DNA of 13,320 nucleotides, from positions 1 to 13,320 of the forward strand of contig UQPD01000069.1 of assembly GCA_900542795.1 (NCBI GenBank), written 5' to 3'. Numbering within the stretch: position 1 is the stretch's first letter; every line of letters begins with the position of its first letter. This document shows positions 7,691 through 13,320 of the stretch, piece after piece. The translations under genes and the position numbers were made by a program. The notes below the pieces were generated by a model, which saw only the letters and a program-made list of their open reading frames with translations, did not search any database and was not told where the DNA came from. This DNA comes from an uncultured Prevotella sp. Its GTDB lineage: Bacteria; Bacteroidota; Bacteroidia; Bacteroidales; Bacteroidaceae.

Positions 7691-8404
7691 ATGACAAAGT
7701 TAAGTGTAAATATAAATAAAATAGCTACGTTGCGTAATGCGCGTGGTGGTAACAATCCTGATGTGGTACGCGTGGCATTGGATTGTGAAAGATTCGGCGC
7801 ACAAGGCATAACGGTTCATCCTCGTCCGGATGAAAGACATATTCGTCATCAAGACGTTTTTGATTTAAAACCGCTTCTTTCTACTGAGTTTAATATTGAA
7901 GGTTATCCGAGTGAGGATTTTTGTAATCTTGTAATAAAGGCTCAGCCTGCACAGGTAACGCTTGTGCCCGATGCTCCCGACCAACTTACTTCGAACCATG
8001 GATGGGATACGAAGAAGCATCTCGATTTTTTAATTCCTATTGTGAAACGATTTAAAGATGCGGGCATACGTGTGAGCATCTTTATTGACCCCGATAAGGA
8101 AATGGCTGATTATGCCAAACAAACAGGGGCCGATCGGGTAGAGTTGTATACAGAGCCTTATGCTTCGCAGTATGCAACCGACCGAGAAAAGGCTATAGCT
8201 CCTTTTATAGAAGCTGCACGCCATTGTCGCGAAATGGGGTTAGGCCTTAATGCTGGGCATGACCTTAGTTTGCAAAACTTGGCTTATTTCCACTCTTGCA
8301 TTCCTTGGGTAGATGAGGTTAGCATTGGGCATGCACTTATCTGCGATGCGCTTTACTTGGGATTGAGAGAAACGATTAAGGAGTATCTTAACTGTTTGAA
8401 ATAA
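7691..8404 (+). CDS. pdxJ: Pyridoxine 5'-phosphate synthase
   Basis: A 237-aa cytoplasmic TIM-barrel enzyme of the DXP-dependent vitamin B6 pathway. It joins 1-deoxy-D-xylulose 5-phosphate and 3-amino-2-oxopropyl phosphate to form pyridoxine 5'-phosphate. Family landmarks in order are VNINKIATLRNARGG near the N terminus, GITVHPRPDERHIR, the FNIEGYPSEDF strand with its active-site glutamate, GIRVSIFIDPD, GADRVELYTEPYA, GLNAGHDLSLQNL and the C-terminal phosphate-binding segment VSIGHALICDALYLGL. The open frame extends to a TTG at 7670, but the ATG at 7691 gives the normal family start (MTKLSVNINKIATLRNARGG), so I use it. It heads a co-directional group with the DJ-1-like gene 43 bases downstream. 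PdxA, which makes the second substrate, is not in the window. Confidence 0.96.
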   Translation: MTKLSVNINKIATLRNARGGNNPDVVRVALDCERFGAQGITVHPRPDERHIRHQDVFDLKPLLSTEFNIEGYPSEDFCNLVIKAQPAQVTLVPDAPDQLTSNHGWDTKKHLDFLIPIVKRFKDAGIRVSIFIDPDKEMADYAKQTGADRVELYTEPYASQYATDREKAIAPFIEAARHCREMGLGLNAGHDLSLQNLAYFHSCIPWVDEVSIGHALICDALYLGLRETIKEYLNCLK

Positions 8405-8447
8405 CCTAAAACACATTATAATTATAACATCTTCGAAATAAAAGAGA

Positions 8448-9038
8448 ATGGTTTATTTATTACTTGCTGATGGCTTCGAAGAAATAGAAACCATTGGTAC
8501 TATCGACATTTTGCGCCGCTGCGGCTTGCAAGTACAAACACTTAGTGTTACTGGAAAACGTGTGGTAAATGGTGCACATGGTCTTATTGTTAAGGCAGAT
8601 AGCTTGTTCCGTAAAAATCATATTGTTCACTGCGATGCTTTGGTGTTGCCTGGCGGATCAAAGGGTGCAGAGACTATGTATAAGAACTCAATACTACGTC
8701 TGACTATTAGCCAACAAGCTCACGAAGGTACATTGGTTGCTGCAATCTGCGCTGCACCGATGGTGCTCGGTGCAGCTGGTGTATTGAAGGGTAAACATGC
8801 TACAATTTATCCGGGACTTGAACAATATATTGACGGAGCGATTGTGCATCGCGAAGCTTTAGTAGTGGAACACGATAATATTATAACTGCTGCAGGTCCT
8901 GCTGCAACACGTTTGTTCGCTTTTGCCGTTGCACGTCGTTTGGCTTCTAACCCTTCAGTGGTAGACCAGGTGGAACGCGATATGCTCTATGCTGGATTTG
9001 ATAGTTCTGTAAATCAAGTGATAAAGTTTAATGGCTGA
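8448..9038 (+). CDS. DJ-1/PfpI-family protein, YajL-like
   Basis: A 196-aa protein of the DJ-1/ThiJ/PfpI superfamily (flavodoxin-like alpha/beta fold), probably cytoplasmic. The nucleophile elbow AAICAAP places the reactive Cys at 101, and the acidic partner in DGFEEIE is Glu14, matching Glu18 of human DJ-1. VLPGGSKGAE and TAAGPAATRLFAFAVA are also family segments. The human DJ-1 His126 position is Tyr here (ATIYPG), as it is Phe in E. coli YajL, which fits the YajL branch and not the protease-like PfpI branch. YajL/DJ-1 proteins are linked to oxidative or carbonyl stress protection, and the claimed deglycase activity is disputed, so no reaction is assigned. The gene is 43 bases after pdxJ and is followed by a terminator-like hairpin before recG. 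Confidence 0.9.
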   Translation: MVYLLLADGFEEIETIGTIDILRRCGLQVQTLSVTGKRVVNGAHGLIVKADSLFRKNHIVHCDALVLPGGSKGAETMYKNSILRLTISQQAHEGTLVAAICAAPMVLGAAGVLKGKHATIYPGLEQYIDGAIVHREALVVEHDNIITAAGPAATRLFAFAVARRLASNPSVVDQVERDMLYAGFDSSVNQVIKFNG

Positions 9039-9050
9039 TAAAGATTCTTG

Positions 9051-9082
9051 AAAAGCATGACCTCATACGTAGGGTGCTTTTT
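9051..9082 (+). terminator. Terminator-like hairpin between the DJ-1-like gene and recG
   Basis: AAAAGCA (9051-9057) pairs with TGCTTTT (9075-9081), with partial inner pairing of ACCT to AGGGT, and the right arm runs into five T residues (9078-9082). It starts 12 bases after the DJ-1-like stop codon and could end or attenuate the pdxJ transcript. A possible GTG start for recG (9074) lies inside the stem, which argues against that start. Confidence 0.55.
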
Positions 9083-9100
9083 AGGAATTGGCAAGTAACA

Positions 9101-11200
9101 ATGCTTAATCCGCTTCAAACAGATATTAAATATCTAAAGGGGGTTGGTCCCCTTAGAGCTAAAACGTTGGGTGAAGATTTGGGTATCTTCACCCTTCGTG
9201 ATTTATTGTATACCTTCCCCTATAAATATATAGACCGTAGTGTTATCTATCAAGTGCGTGACTTGGTAGATGGAATGCCCTATGTGGTGTTGAAAGGACA
9301 AATTACGTCTAAAATAATTGAAGGGACAGGACGCAGAGAGCGTTTGGTGGCTTCTTTTTCGGATGGTACTGGCTATATAGAGCTTGTTTGGTTTAATAGC
9401 ATAAAAGTCTTCGATAAAAAACTGCAATACAACCATAATTATATACTGCTTGGTAAACCTAACTCTTTTAATGGGCGCATAAGCATTGTGCATCCCGAAC
9501 TTGAGGATGCTGATACTTTCTTGAACCAACCCCTAACCATGCAACCACACTATCACACCAGTGAACGCATGAAAAGGCAAGGTTTTAGTTCAAGAAATAT
9601 CTCTGACTTGGTGGATCGCGCTTTTGCTTTGTTAGGAAGTACGCCTATTGCTGAAACACTGCCCGATTATATTATTAAAAGGTATGCCTTGCAAGACATA
9701 AATAGTGCCTTGCACACATTGCATAAACCTGAAAAGTCAACGGATTTGCCCGAGGCAAGTCGCAGAATGAAGTTTGAGGAACTCTTTTATTTGCAACTCG
9801 ACATTCTGCGCTATACGCAAAACCGCAAACTGCATTATGATGGCTATGTGTTTAATAGAGTGGGGGAGAGCTTTTTGCGTTTTTACAATGAATGTTTACC
9901 TTTTACGTTGACAGATGCGCAGAAACGTGTGGTGCGCGAAATAAGAAAAGACGTTTCCACAGGGAGCCAAATGAACAGATTGGTGCAGGGCGATGTGGGA
10001 AGTGGTAAGACGATGGTGGCTCTTTTGTGTTGCTTGCTTGCTGTTGACAATCATTTTCAAGCGTGCATAATGGCTCCTACCGAAATTCTTGCCGAACAAC
10101 ATTATGCCTCGATTTCTGCCTATCTTGAAAAGTTGCCTCTGACGGTTGAACTGCTTACGGGGAACGTAAAAGGGAAACGCAGAAAAATGGTGCTGCAAGG
10201 TGTGAGCGATGGAAGTGTGGATATTTTGGTTGGCACGCATGCGCTTATTGAGCCGAATGTGGTGTTCTCGAATGTTGGACTCGTGGTTATTGATGAACAA
10301 CATCGTTTTGGTGTGAAGCAACGTGCCAAGTTGTGGGTAAAAAATACGAAACCGCCTCACATCTTGGTTATGACTGCTACTCCCATTCCTCGCACGTTGG
10401 CAATGACGGTGTATGGTGACTTAGATGTGAGTGTTATCGACCAACTTCCTCCCGGACGTAAGCCTATTCAAACAGTACATTATCGACAGTCTGACAGAGA
10501 AAAGTTGTATCAAGGCATGCTTTATCAATTGCAACTCGGACGACAGGTTTATGTGGTTTATCCTTTAATTAAGGAAAACGAAAAACTTGATCTTCACGAC
10601 TTGCAGAATGGTTACGAACAACTTGTTAGTGTTTTTAAAAATTACAAAGTGGGTATGGTGCATGGCAAAATGAAGCCTGCCGAAAAGGAAGAGGCTATGG
10701 CTGACTTTAAAGCACAAAAGACGCAAATACTTGTTTCGACAACTGTGATTGAAGTGGGGGTGAATGTGCCTAATGCTTCGGTTATGGTAATTGAAAATGC
10801 AGAACGATTTGGACTTGCACAGTTGCACCAGTTGCGTGGACGTGTAGGGCGTGGTGCTGAACAATCTTATTGCATCTTGATGACAAAAGACAAACTTGCT
10901 GAGCATTCGCAAAGGCGCATGCAGGTGCTTGTTGAGAGTACGGATGGCTTTGTAATTGCTGAGGAGGATATGAAACTGCGTGGTCCTGGCGATTTAGAAG
11001 GTACGGCACAGAGTGGTATGCCTTTTGAATTGAAAATTGCCAATATTGTGAAAGACCAAGACTTAATGGAACTGGCTCGAGAGGCTGCTAAAGAGGTCCT
11101 TGAACATGATCCGCAACAAACGCTTCCGCAAAATGCTATTGTTTGGTCGCATCTCGATATGTTGAAAAAAACGCAGATTAACTTCTCGGCTATTTCATGA
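9101..11200 (+). CDS. recG: ATP-dependent DNA helicase RecG
   Basis: A 699-aa superfamily 2 helicase that regresses stalled replication forks and branch-migrates Holliday junctions. The N-terminal wedge/OB region comes first (LKGVGP near residue 10, then the OB fold to about 150). The motor follows: Walker A GDVGSGKT at 297-304 (Lys303), DEQH box at 398-401 followed by RFG, TATPIPRTLA (motif III), STTVIEVGVNVPNA (motif V) and QLRGRVGRG at 577-585 (motif VI). The RecG-typical C-terminal segment MKLRGPGDLEGTAQSG is present. Length is normal for Bacteroidota RecG. The frame is open from a GTG at 9074, but the ATG at 9101 (MLNPLQTDIKYLKGVG) gives the usual family N terminus and clears the upstream hairpin. 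It is intact and co-directional with its neighbours. Confidence 0.97.
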   Translation: MLNPLQTDIKYLKGVGPLRAKTLGEDLGIFTLRDLLYTFPYKYIDRSVIYQVRDLVDGMPYVVLKGQITSKIIEGTGRRERLVASFSDGTGYIELVWFNSIKVFDKKLQYNHNYILLGKPNSFNGRISIVHPELEDADTFLNQPLTMQPHYHTSERMKRQGFSSRNISDLVDRAFALLGSTPIAETLPDYIIKRYALQDINSALHTLHKPEKSTDLPEASRRMKFEELFYLQLDILRYTQNRKLHYDGYVFNRVGESFLRFYNECLPFTLTDAQKRVVREIRKDVSTGSQMNRLVQGDVGSGKTMVALLCCLLAVDNHFQACIMAPTEILAEQHYASISAYLEKLPLTVELLTGNVKGKRRKMVLQGVSDGSVDILVGTHALIEPNVVFSNVGLVVIDEQHRFGVKQRAKLWVKNTKPPHILVMTATPIPRTLAMTVYGDLDVSVIDQLPPGRKPIQTVHYRQSDREKLYQGMLYQLQLGRQVYVVYPLIKENEKLDLHDLQNGYEQLVSVFKNYKVGMVHGKMKPAEKEEAMADFKAQKTQILVSTTVIEVGVNVPNASVMVIENAERFGLAQLHQLRGRVGRGAEQSYCILMTKDKLAEHSQRRMQVLVESTDGFVIAEEDMKLRGPGDLEGTAQSGMPFELKIANIVKDQDLMELAREAAKEVLEHDPQQTLPQNAIVWSHLDMLKKTQINFSAIS

Positions 11201-11206
11201 TTTTGA

Positions 11207-11257
11207 GGGTTGGTTAATGGATGGACTCGTGTTTATGGTCTGTTTATGAACCAACCC
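11207..11257 (+). terminator. Possible terminator hairpin after recG
   Basis: GGGTTGGTT (11207-11215) and AACCAACCC (11249-11257) are perfect inverted copies just after the recG stop, followed by ATCTTTAAAAACATTTT. The 33-base loop and the lack of a clean T run make the terminator call weak. It lies in the 79-base gap before the SBF transporter gene. Confidence 0.4.
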
Positions 11258-11279
11258 ATCTTTAAAAACATTTTGAACG

Positions 11280-12242
11280 ATGAGTAGTGAAAATAATTTG
11301 TTATTACGTTTCGTAAAAAATTGGACTTTGCCCATAGCCATTGTAACTGGTGCATTGGCTTATCTTGTTTATTCGCATTTGTCAGCATTAAATTTTACGC
11401 GTCCTTATGCAGCCCCAACGGTAGCTGTTGTGCAGCCCATACTTATCTTTTCGATGCTGTTTCTTTCGTTTTGTAAAATTGATGTAAAGGAACTCCGACC
11501 GCGTATCACGCACTTGTGGTTATTACTCATTCAGTGTGGTTGCTTTTCATTGCTTTGCTTAATTATTCATTTTTTGCCTACAATGAGCAGTCGTGTTGTG
11601 GTTGAGGCTGCTGCACTTTGCTTAATTTGTCCTACTGCGACATCGGCTGCTGTGGTTACACAAAAGTTGCATGGTGATGGGGCAGACATTACGATGTATA
11701 CCTTGCTTATCAATTTAGCGGTATCGGTTGTTGTGCCACTGCTTATTCCGTTTGTGGGTGGGCATTCAGGGTTGTCTTTTCTCACGGCTTTTTGGTCGAT
11801 TATGCAACGTGTATTTCCCATGCTTATTTGTCCACTCATAGCTGCTCAGTTGGTGCGCTGGGGCTTGCCACGTTTGCATGCATGGCTTGTGTCTTTTCAC
11901 AATCTGGCATTTTATCTTTGGGCTATTGCCTTAAGTATTGCAATTGCTGTTACCACGCGTAGTATTATGCACACCAATAATTCTATGTTCCTTATTTTAG
12001 GAATTTGTCTTGCTTCGTTATTTTGTTGTATCATACAATTTGCTTTAGGTCGTATAATTGGTCGTCATTACAAGCGCCCTATAAGTACGTGCCAATCTCT
12101 TGGACAAAAAAATACGGTCTTTGCCATTTGGATGGGTTATACATTCCTCGACCCTGTAACATCCTTAGCAGGTGGCTTTTACAGCATTTGGCACAATCTG
12201 TATAATACTTATCAACTTAGAAGGGAGGCGAGAAAAAAGTAG
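11280..12242 (+). CDS. Bile acid:sodium symporter (SBF/BASS) family transporter
   Basis: A 320-aa integral inner-membrane protein with about nine hydrophobic segments, approximately at 17-34, 44-64, 78-99, 105-125, 136-158, 166-191, 208-228, 235-256 and a last one near 285-305. Features typical of the SBF fold are the helix-breaking CPTATSAAVVTQKLHGD stretch around 115-131 and the segment SLGQKNTVFAIWMGYTFLDPVTSL near the C terminus, corresponding to the second crossover helix of ASBT-like carriers. Family members move bile acids or other organic anions with sodium; bacterial relatives often carry small metabolites such as pantothenate or keto acids, so bile acid should not be assumed. The protein ends with a basic tail (RREARKK). 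The ATG at 11280 is the first in frame. It may be transcribed with recG or separately; no clear -7 box is seen in front of it. Confidence 0.82.
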   Translation: MSSENNLLLRFVKNWTLPIAIVTGALAYLVYSHLSALNFTRPYAAPTVAVVQPILIFSMLFLSFCKIDVKELRPRITHLWLLLIQCGCFSLLCLIIHFLPTMSSRVVVEAAALCLICPTATSAAVVTQKLHGDGADITMYTLLINLAVSVVVPLLIPFVGGHSGLSFLTAFWSIMQRVFPMLICPLIAAQLVRWGLPRLHAWLVSFHNLAFYLWAIALSIAIAVTTRSIMHTNNSMFLILGICLASLFCCIIQFALGRIIGRHYKRPISTCQSLGQKNTVFAIWMGYTFLDPVTSLAGGFYSIWHNLYNTYQLRREARKK

Positions 12243-12252
12243 ACTTTTCTCG
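12229..12252. terminator. Small hairpin over the SBF gene stop codon
   Basis: CGAGAAAA (12229-12236) and TTTTCTCG (12245-12252) are perfect inverted copies with an 8-base loop that contains the TAG stop (12240-12242). The right arm is T-rich but is not followed by a T run. It lies between convergent transcripts, so it could serve either strand. The bases from 12253 to 12308 show nothing recognisable. Confidence 0.35.
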
Positions 12253-12308
12253 TATTCATTGGCATGTTTGGAACATTTCTGTCACCTTTATCGTTTTTAA
12301 TAGATTGT

Positions 12309-12583
12309 TTAGAATGATAGTGAAGTGTTCAAGGTGTCAGCTAACTTGCCTACAAGCATCGAGAGCGTTTGCGTCACACCCGCACCATTCAGTCCCATCT
12401 CAGCGAGCATAGGCGTTAGTCTGTCCATGCCACCTGCACTATTCAGTGCTTGCAAAAACTCCTACAAAGCACCATTCGCATCCACCGAAAGTCTCTTGGT
12501 GAATGCCTCCACCTCAAGTCCTGCAGCCTTTGCCATCTTGGCAAGATTCTTAAACAGTGCCGTCAACACATTCTTATGCCTTA
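12309..12583 (-). pseudogene. Decayed fragment resembling a phage tail tape-measure protein
   Basis: Read on the minus strand, this stretch gives a continuous protein-like frame beginning near KNVLTALFKNLAKMAK and ending at a TAA (12309-12311), broken by one in-frame TAG at 12462-12464. The wording around it, VEAFTKRLSVDANGAL then EFLQALNSAGGMDRL then MLAEMGLNGAGVTQTLSMLVGKLAD, looks like the conserved core of TP901-type tape-measure proteins of Bacteroidota siphophages, which set tail length. An intact gene would be several hundred to over a thousand residues; only about 90 remain, with no start codon at the left boundary and unrelated residues after LADT. The upstream edge abuts the spacer element behind the second 51-aa gene, which suggests a deletion joint. 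The frame call is firm; the family call rests on motif memory without a search. Confidence 0.6.
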
Positions 12584-12607
12584 TAAAAAGACAAACAACA
12601 ATCAGTC
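12574..12607 (-). repeat. Spacer element, copy 1
   Basis: Behind the 12602-12757 gene. The part at 12585-12607 (23 bases, including the stop codon) is identical to 13100-13122. On the minus strand it contains TTGTTTGTCTTTTT followed by AAGGCATAAG, the diverged version of the AGG(C/T)GTAGG end seen in the other two copies. Confidence 0.75.
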
Positions 12608-12757
12608 TAAATCTCGATCGCTTAGATAGCGTCTATTGCCTGTTTCCAAATATCTTTTTCTTTGTCTTTCTCTTGAATATTTCCCTGTTCTGACTTTATT
12701 CCTACCTCTCCAGCCAACAAAATAGAGAACAGCCAATATAAATATAACCTCAAACAT
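12602..12757 (-). CDS. Small hydrophobic-basic protein, 51 aa, paralogue A
   Basis: A short gene I do not recognise. The ATG at 12757-12755 opens MFEVIFILAVLYFVGWRGRNK: a 13-residue hydrophobic stretch (4-16), then a strongly charged tail with TGKYSRERQ at 24-32 and RYLSDRDLD at 43-51, ending in TGA. The basic residues straight after the hydrophobic stretch predict a small membrane-anchored protein with its tail in the cytoplasm, though the stretch is short for a full helix. Evidence that it is real is the second copy at 13117-13272: same length, 34 of 51 residues identical, and differences that often preserve residue type (R/K, L/Y, V/I). The DNA repeat includes upstream and downstream flanks. 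A five-codon frame (12750-12767) overlaps its start. It is the last of three genes and precedes the tape-measure fragment. Confidence 0.72.
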   Translation of the reverse strand: MFEVIFILAVLYFVGWRGRNKVRTGKYSRERQRKRYLETGNRRYLSDRDLD

Positions 12758-12781
12758 AACCACTCATTTAAAGTTTTCAAC

Positions 12782-12807
12782 ATAACCTACGCCTCATAAA
12801 AAGACAA
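12782..12807 (-). repeat. Spacer element, copy 2
   Basis: Behind the 73-aa gene. It matches copy 3 (13084-13109) at 23 of 26 positions. On the minus strand it reads TTGTCTTTTT, then ATGAGGCGTAGGTTAT, and leads into the leader of the downstream 51-aa gene. Confidence 0.75.
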
Positions 12808-12815
12808 GACAAGCG

Positions 12816-13037
12816 CTATTTCTTTTTTAAACTATTCCAAAAAGTTAGCCAATAAAGTCTTCGCAACATCTTCGTCTGTTCTTGCATTTCGCGTTCAGCA
12901 GGTGTCAATGTTTGTTGTGGAGCCTTAGGCTTCTTTTGTTCATTCGTTTCTGCAGAAGGGCTATTCCGAGCGAGAAACATAAAAAACAAGCAACAAACCA
13001 CAGCAAACACAATAAAAGCAATATCTATACCATCCAT
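12816..13037 (-). CDS. Small single-span membrane protein, 73 aa, unknown function
   Basis: I do not recognise this protein. It starts MDGIDIAFIVFAVVCCLFFMFLARN: a clear hydrophobic segment at about 6-23, with adjacent Cys15-Cys16, followed by a cytoplasmic-looking tail. The tail has a Pro/Lys/Gln-rich linker (KKPKAPQQTLTPAE) and an amphipathic segment MQEQTKMLRRLYWLTFWNSLKKK rich in Leu, Trp and Lys that could lie on the membrane or self-associate. The ATG at 13037 is chosen because nearby ATGs are in other frames and run into early stops. It sits between the two 51-aa paralogues and shares their N-terminal-anchor plus charged-tail design without clear sequence similarity. No own promoter is visible, so it is probably co-transcribed from 13312-13319. 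Confidence 0.6.
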   Translation of the reverse strand: MDGIDIAFIVFAVVCCLFFMFLARNSPSAETNEQKKPKAPQQTLTPAEREMQEQTKMLRRLYWLTFWNSLKKK

Positions 13038-13083
13038 ATCATATAAATTAGCATTAGTTCAACATTCAACCAATCAGTTTAGT

Positions 13084-13122
13084 ATAACCTACACCTCGCA
13101 AAAAGACAAACAACAATCAGTC
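13084..13122 (-). repeat. Spacer element, copy 3
   Basis: Behind the 13117-13272 gene. The 23 bases at 13100-13122 are identical to 12585-12607, and 13084-13109 matches copy 2. The element therefore recurs after each of the three small genes, which marks the boundary of a repeated module. Confidence 0.75.
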
Positions 13123-13272
13123 ATAATCACGATCATACAGATAACGCTTTTTGCCCGTTTCGTAATATTTTTTTAGTTGTCTTTCTCTTGAATATTTACC
13201 TGTGTCAGGTTTATTTCTACCTCTCCAACCAATAATAAAAAGAGCTACTAATATAATTAAACCCTCAAACAT
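13117..13272 (-). CDS. Small hydrophobic-basic protein, 51 aa, paralogue B
   Basis: The second member of the 51-aa pair and the promoter-proximal gene of the cluster. It starts MFEGLIILVALFIIGWRGRNK and continues with TGKYSRERQ (24-32), YYETGKKRY and a final YDRDYD, then TGA. Residues shared with paralogue A are Met-Phe-Glu at the start, GWRGRNK (15-21), TGKYSRERQ (24-32), ETG (38-40), RYL (43-45) and DRD (47-49), a conserved core with divergence in the hydrophobic part. The start codon is shared by both copies, as is the overlapping five-codon frame M-(N/S)-G-Y-V (13265-13282 here). The leader from the -7 box is about 35-40 bases. Function is unknown. A phage-encoded membrane peptide (lysis, exclusion or immunity) is possible only by context. 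Confidence 0.72.
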   Translation of the reverse strand: MFEGLIILVALFIIGWRGRNKPDTGKYSRERQLKKYYETGKKRYLYDRDYD

Positions 13273-13311
13273 AACCATTCATTTTAAATCGTTAATACTC
13301 ATTTCCTACCG

Positions 13312-13319
13312 CAAATATA
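13312..13319 (-). promoter_or_regulatory. Candidate promoter of the small-gene cluster
   Basis: The minus strand reads TATATTTG followed by CGG, an exact TAnnTTTG match 40 bases before the ATG at 13272. The -33 region lies beyond the window. It is the only good -7 box seen in front of the three small genes, supporting a single transcript. Confidence 0.6.
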
Positions 13320-13320
13320 C

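Noticed and set aside
9074..9100. GTG start for recG nine codons upstream
   Set aside because: It lies within a terminator-like stem, and the ATG at 9101 fits the family N terminus.
9896..10360. Minus-strand frame of 154 codons inside recG
   Set aside because: It is antisense to the RecG motor domain, whose motifs are complete.
12325..12693. Plus-strand frame of 122 codons
   Set aside because: The minus strand in the same interval reads as a tape-measure-like fragment plus the 51-aa paralogue, with family-like wording and a related second copy. The plus-strand frame is their mirror.

Overview
The window looks like one end of a contig from a Bacteroidales genome, most likely a Prevotella-type member. 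Three things suggest this: a large TamB-family protein of the Bacteroidota type, candidate promoters with the TAnnTTTG -7 box and no clear Shine-Dalgarno sites, and moderate, slightly AT-rich composition. The genus is an inference. Bases 1-26 are not genomic: they match the 3' part of the Illumina Nextera Read 1 transposase adapter, including the 19-bp Tn5 mosaic end.

Left part, minus strand (130-7539): nadK (NAD kinase) is followed 18 bases later by an ABC exporter half-transporter, then a 408-base intergenic stretch, then tamB (1484 aa), which ends almost at the contig end. The intergenic stretch holds a strong hairpin behind the ABC gene, three abutting 22-bp repeats whose last copy pairs with an inverted copy, and a good tamB promoter. 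A 20-bp perfect inverted repeat overlaps the tamB stop codon.

Middle, plus strand (7691-12242): pdxJ, a YajL/DJ-1-like gene, recG and a bile-acid:sodium symporter-family (SBF) transporter. nadK and pdxJ diverge from a 151-base region carrying a 12-bp inverted repeat that overlaps the candidate pdxJ -7 box. These are ordinary housekeeping genes: cofactor synthesis (NADP, vitamin B6), fork repair, envelope biogenesis and transport. They have no obvious common pathway.

Right part, minus strand (12309-13320): the accessory and most interesting segment. A good promoter at the window edge drives three very small genes, each with an N-terminal hydrophobic segment and a charged tail: 51 aa, 73 aa and 51 aa. 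The two 51-aa proteins are paralogues (34/51 identical by my alignment) and are too short for usual ORF cut-offs. They are separated by a related spacer element. Just downstream is a decayed fragment resembling a phage tail tape-measure protein, with an in-frame TAG. I read the segment as a prophage remnant carrying a duplicated, unrecognised small-protein cassette. No CRISPR array, rRNA, tRNA or intact insertion sequence was seen.
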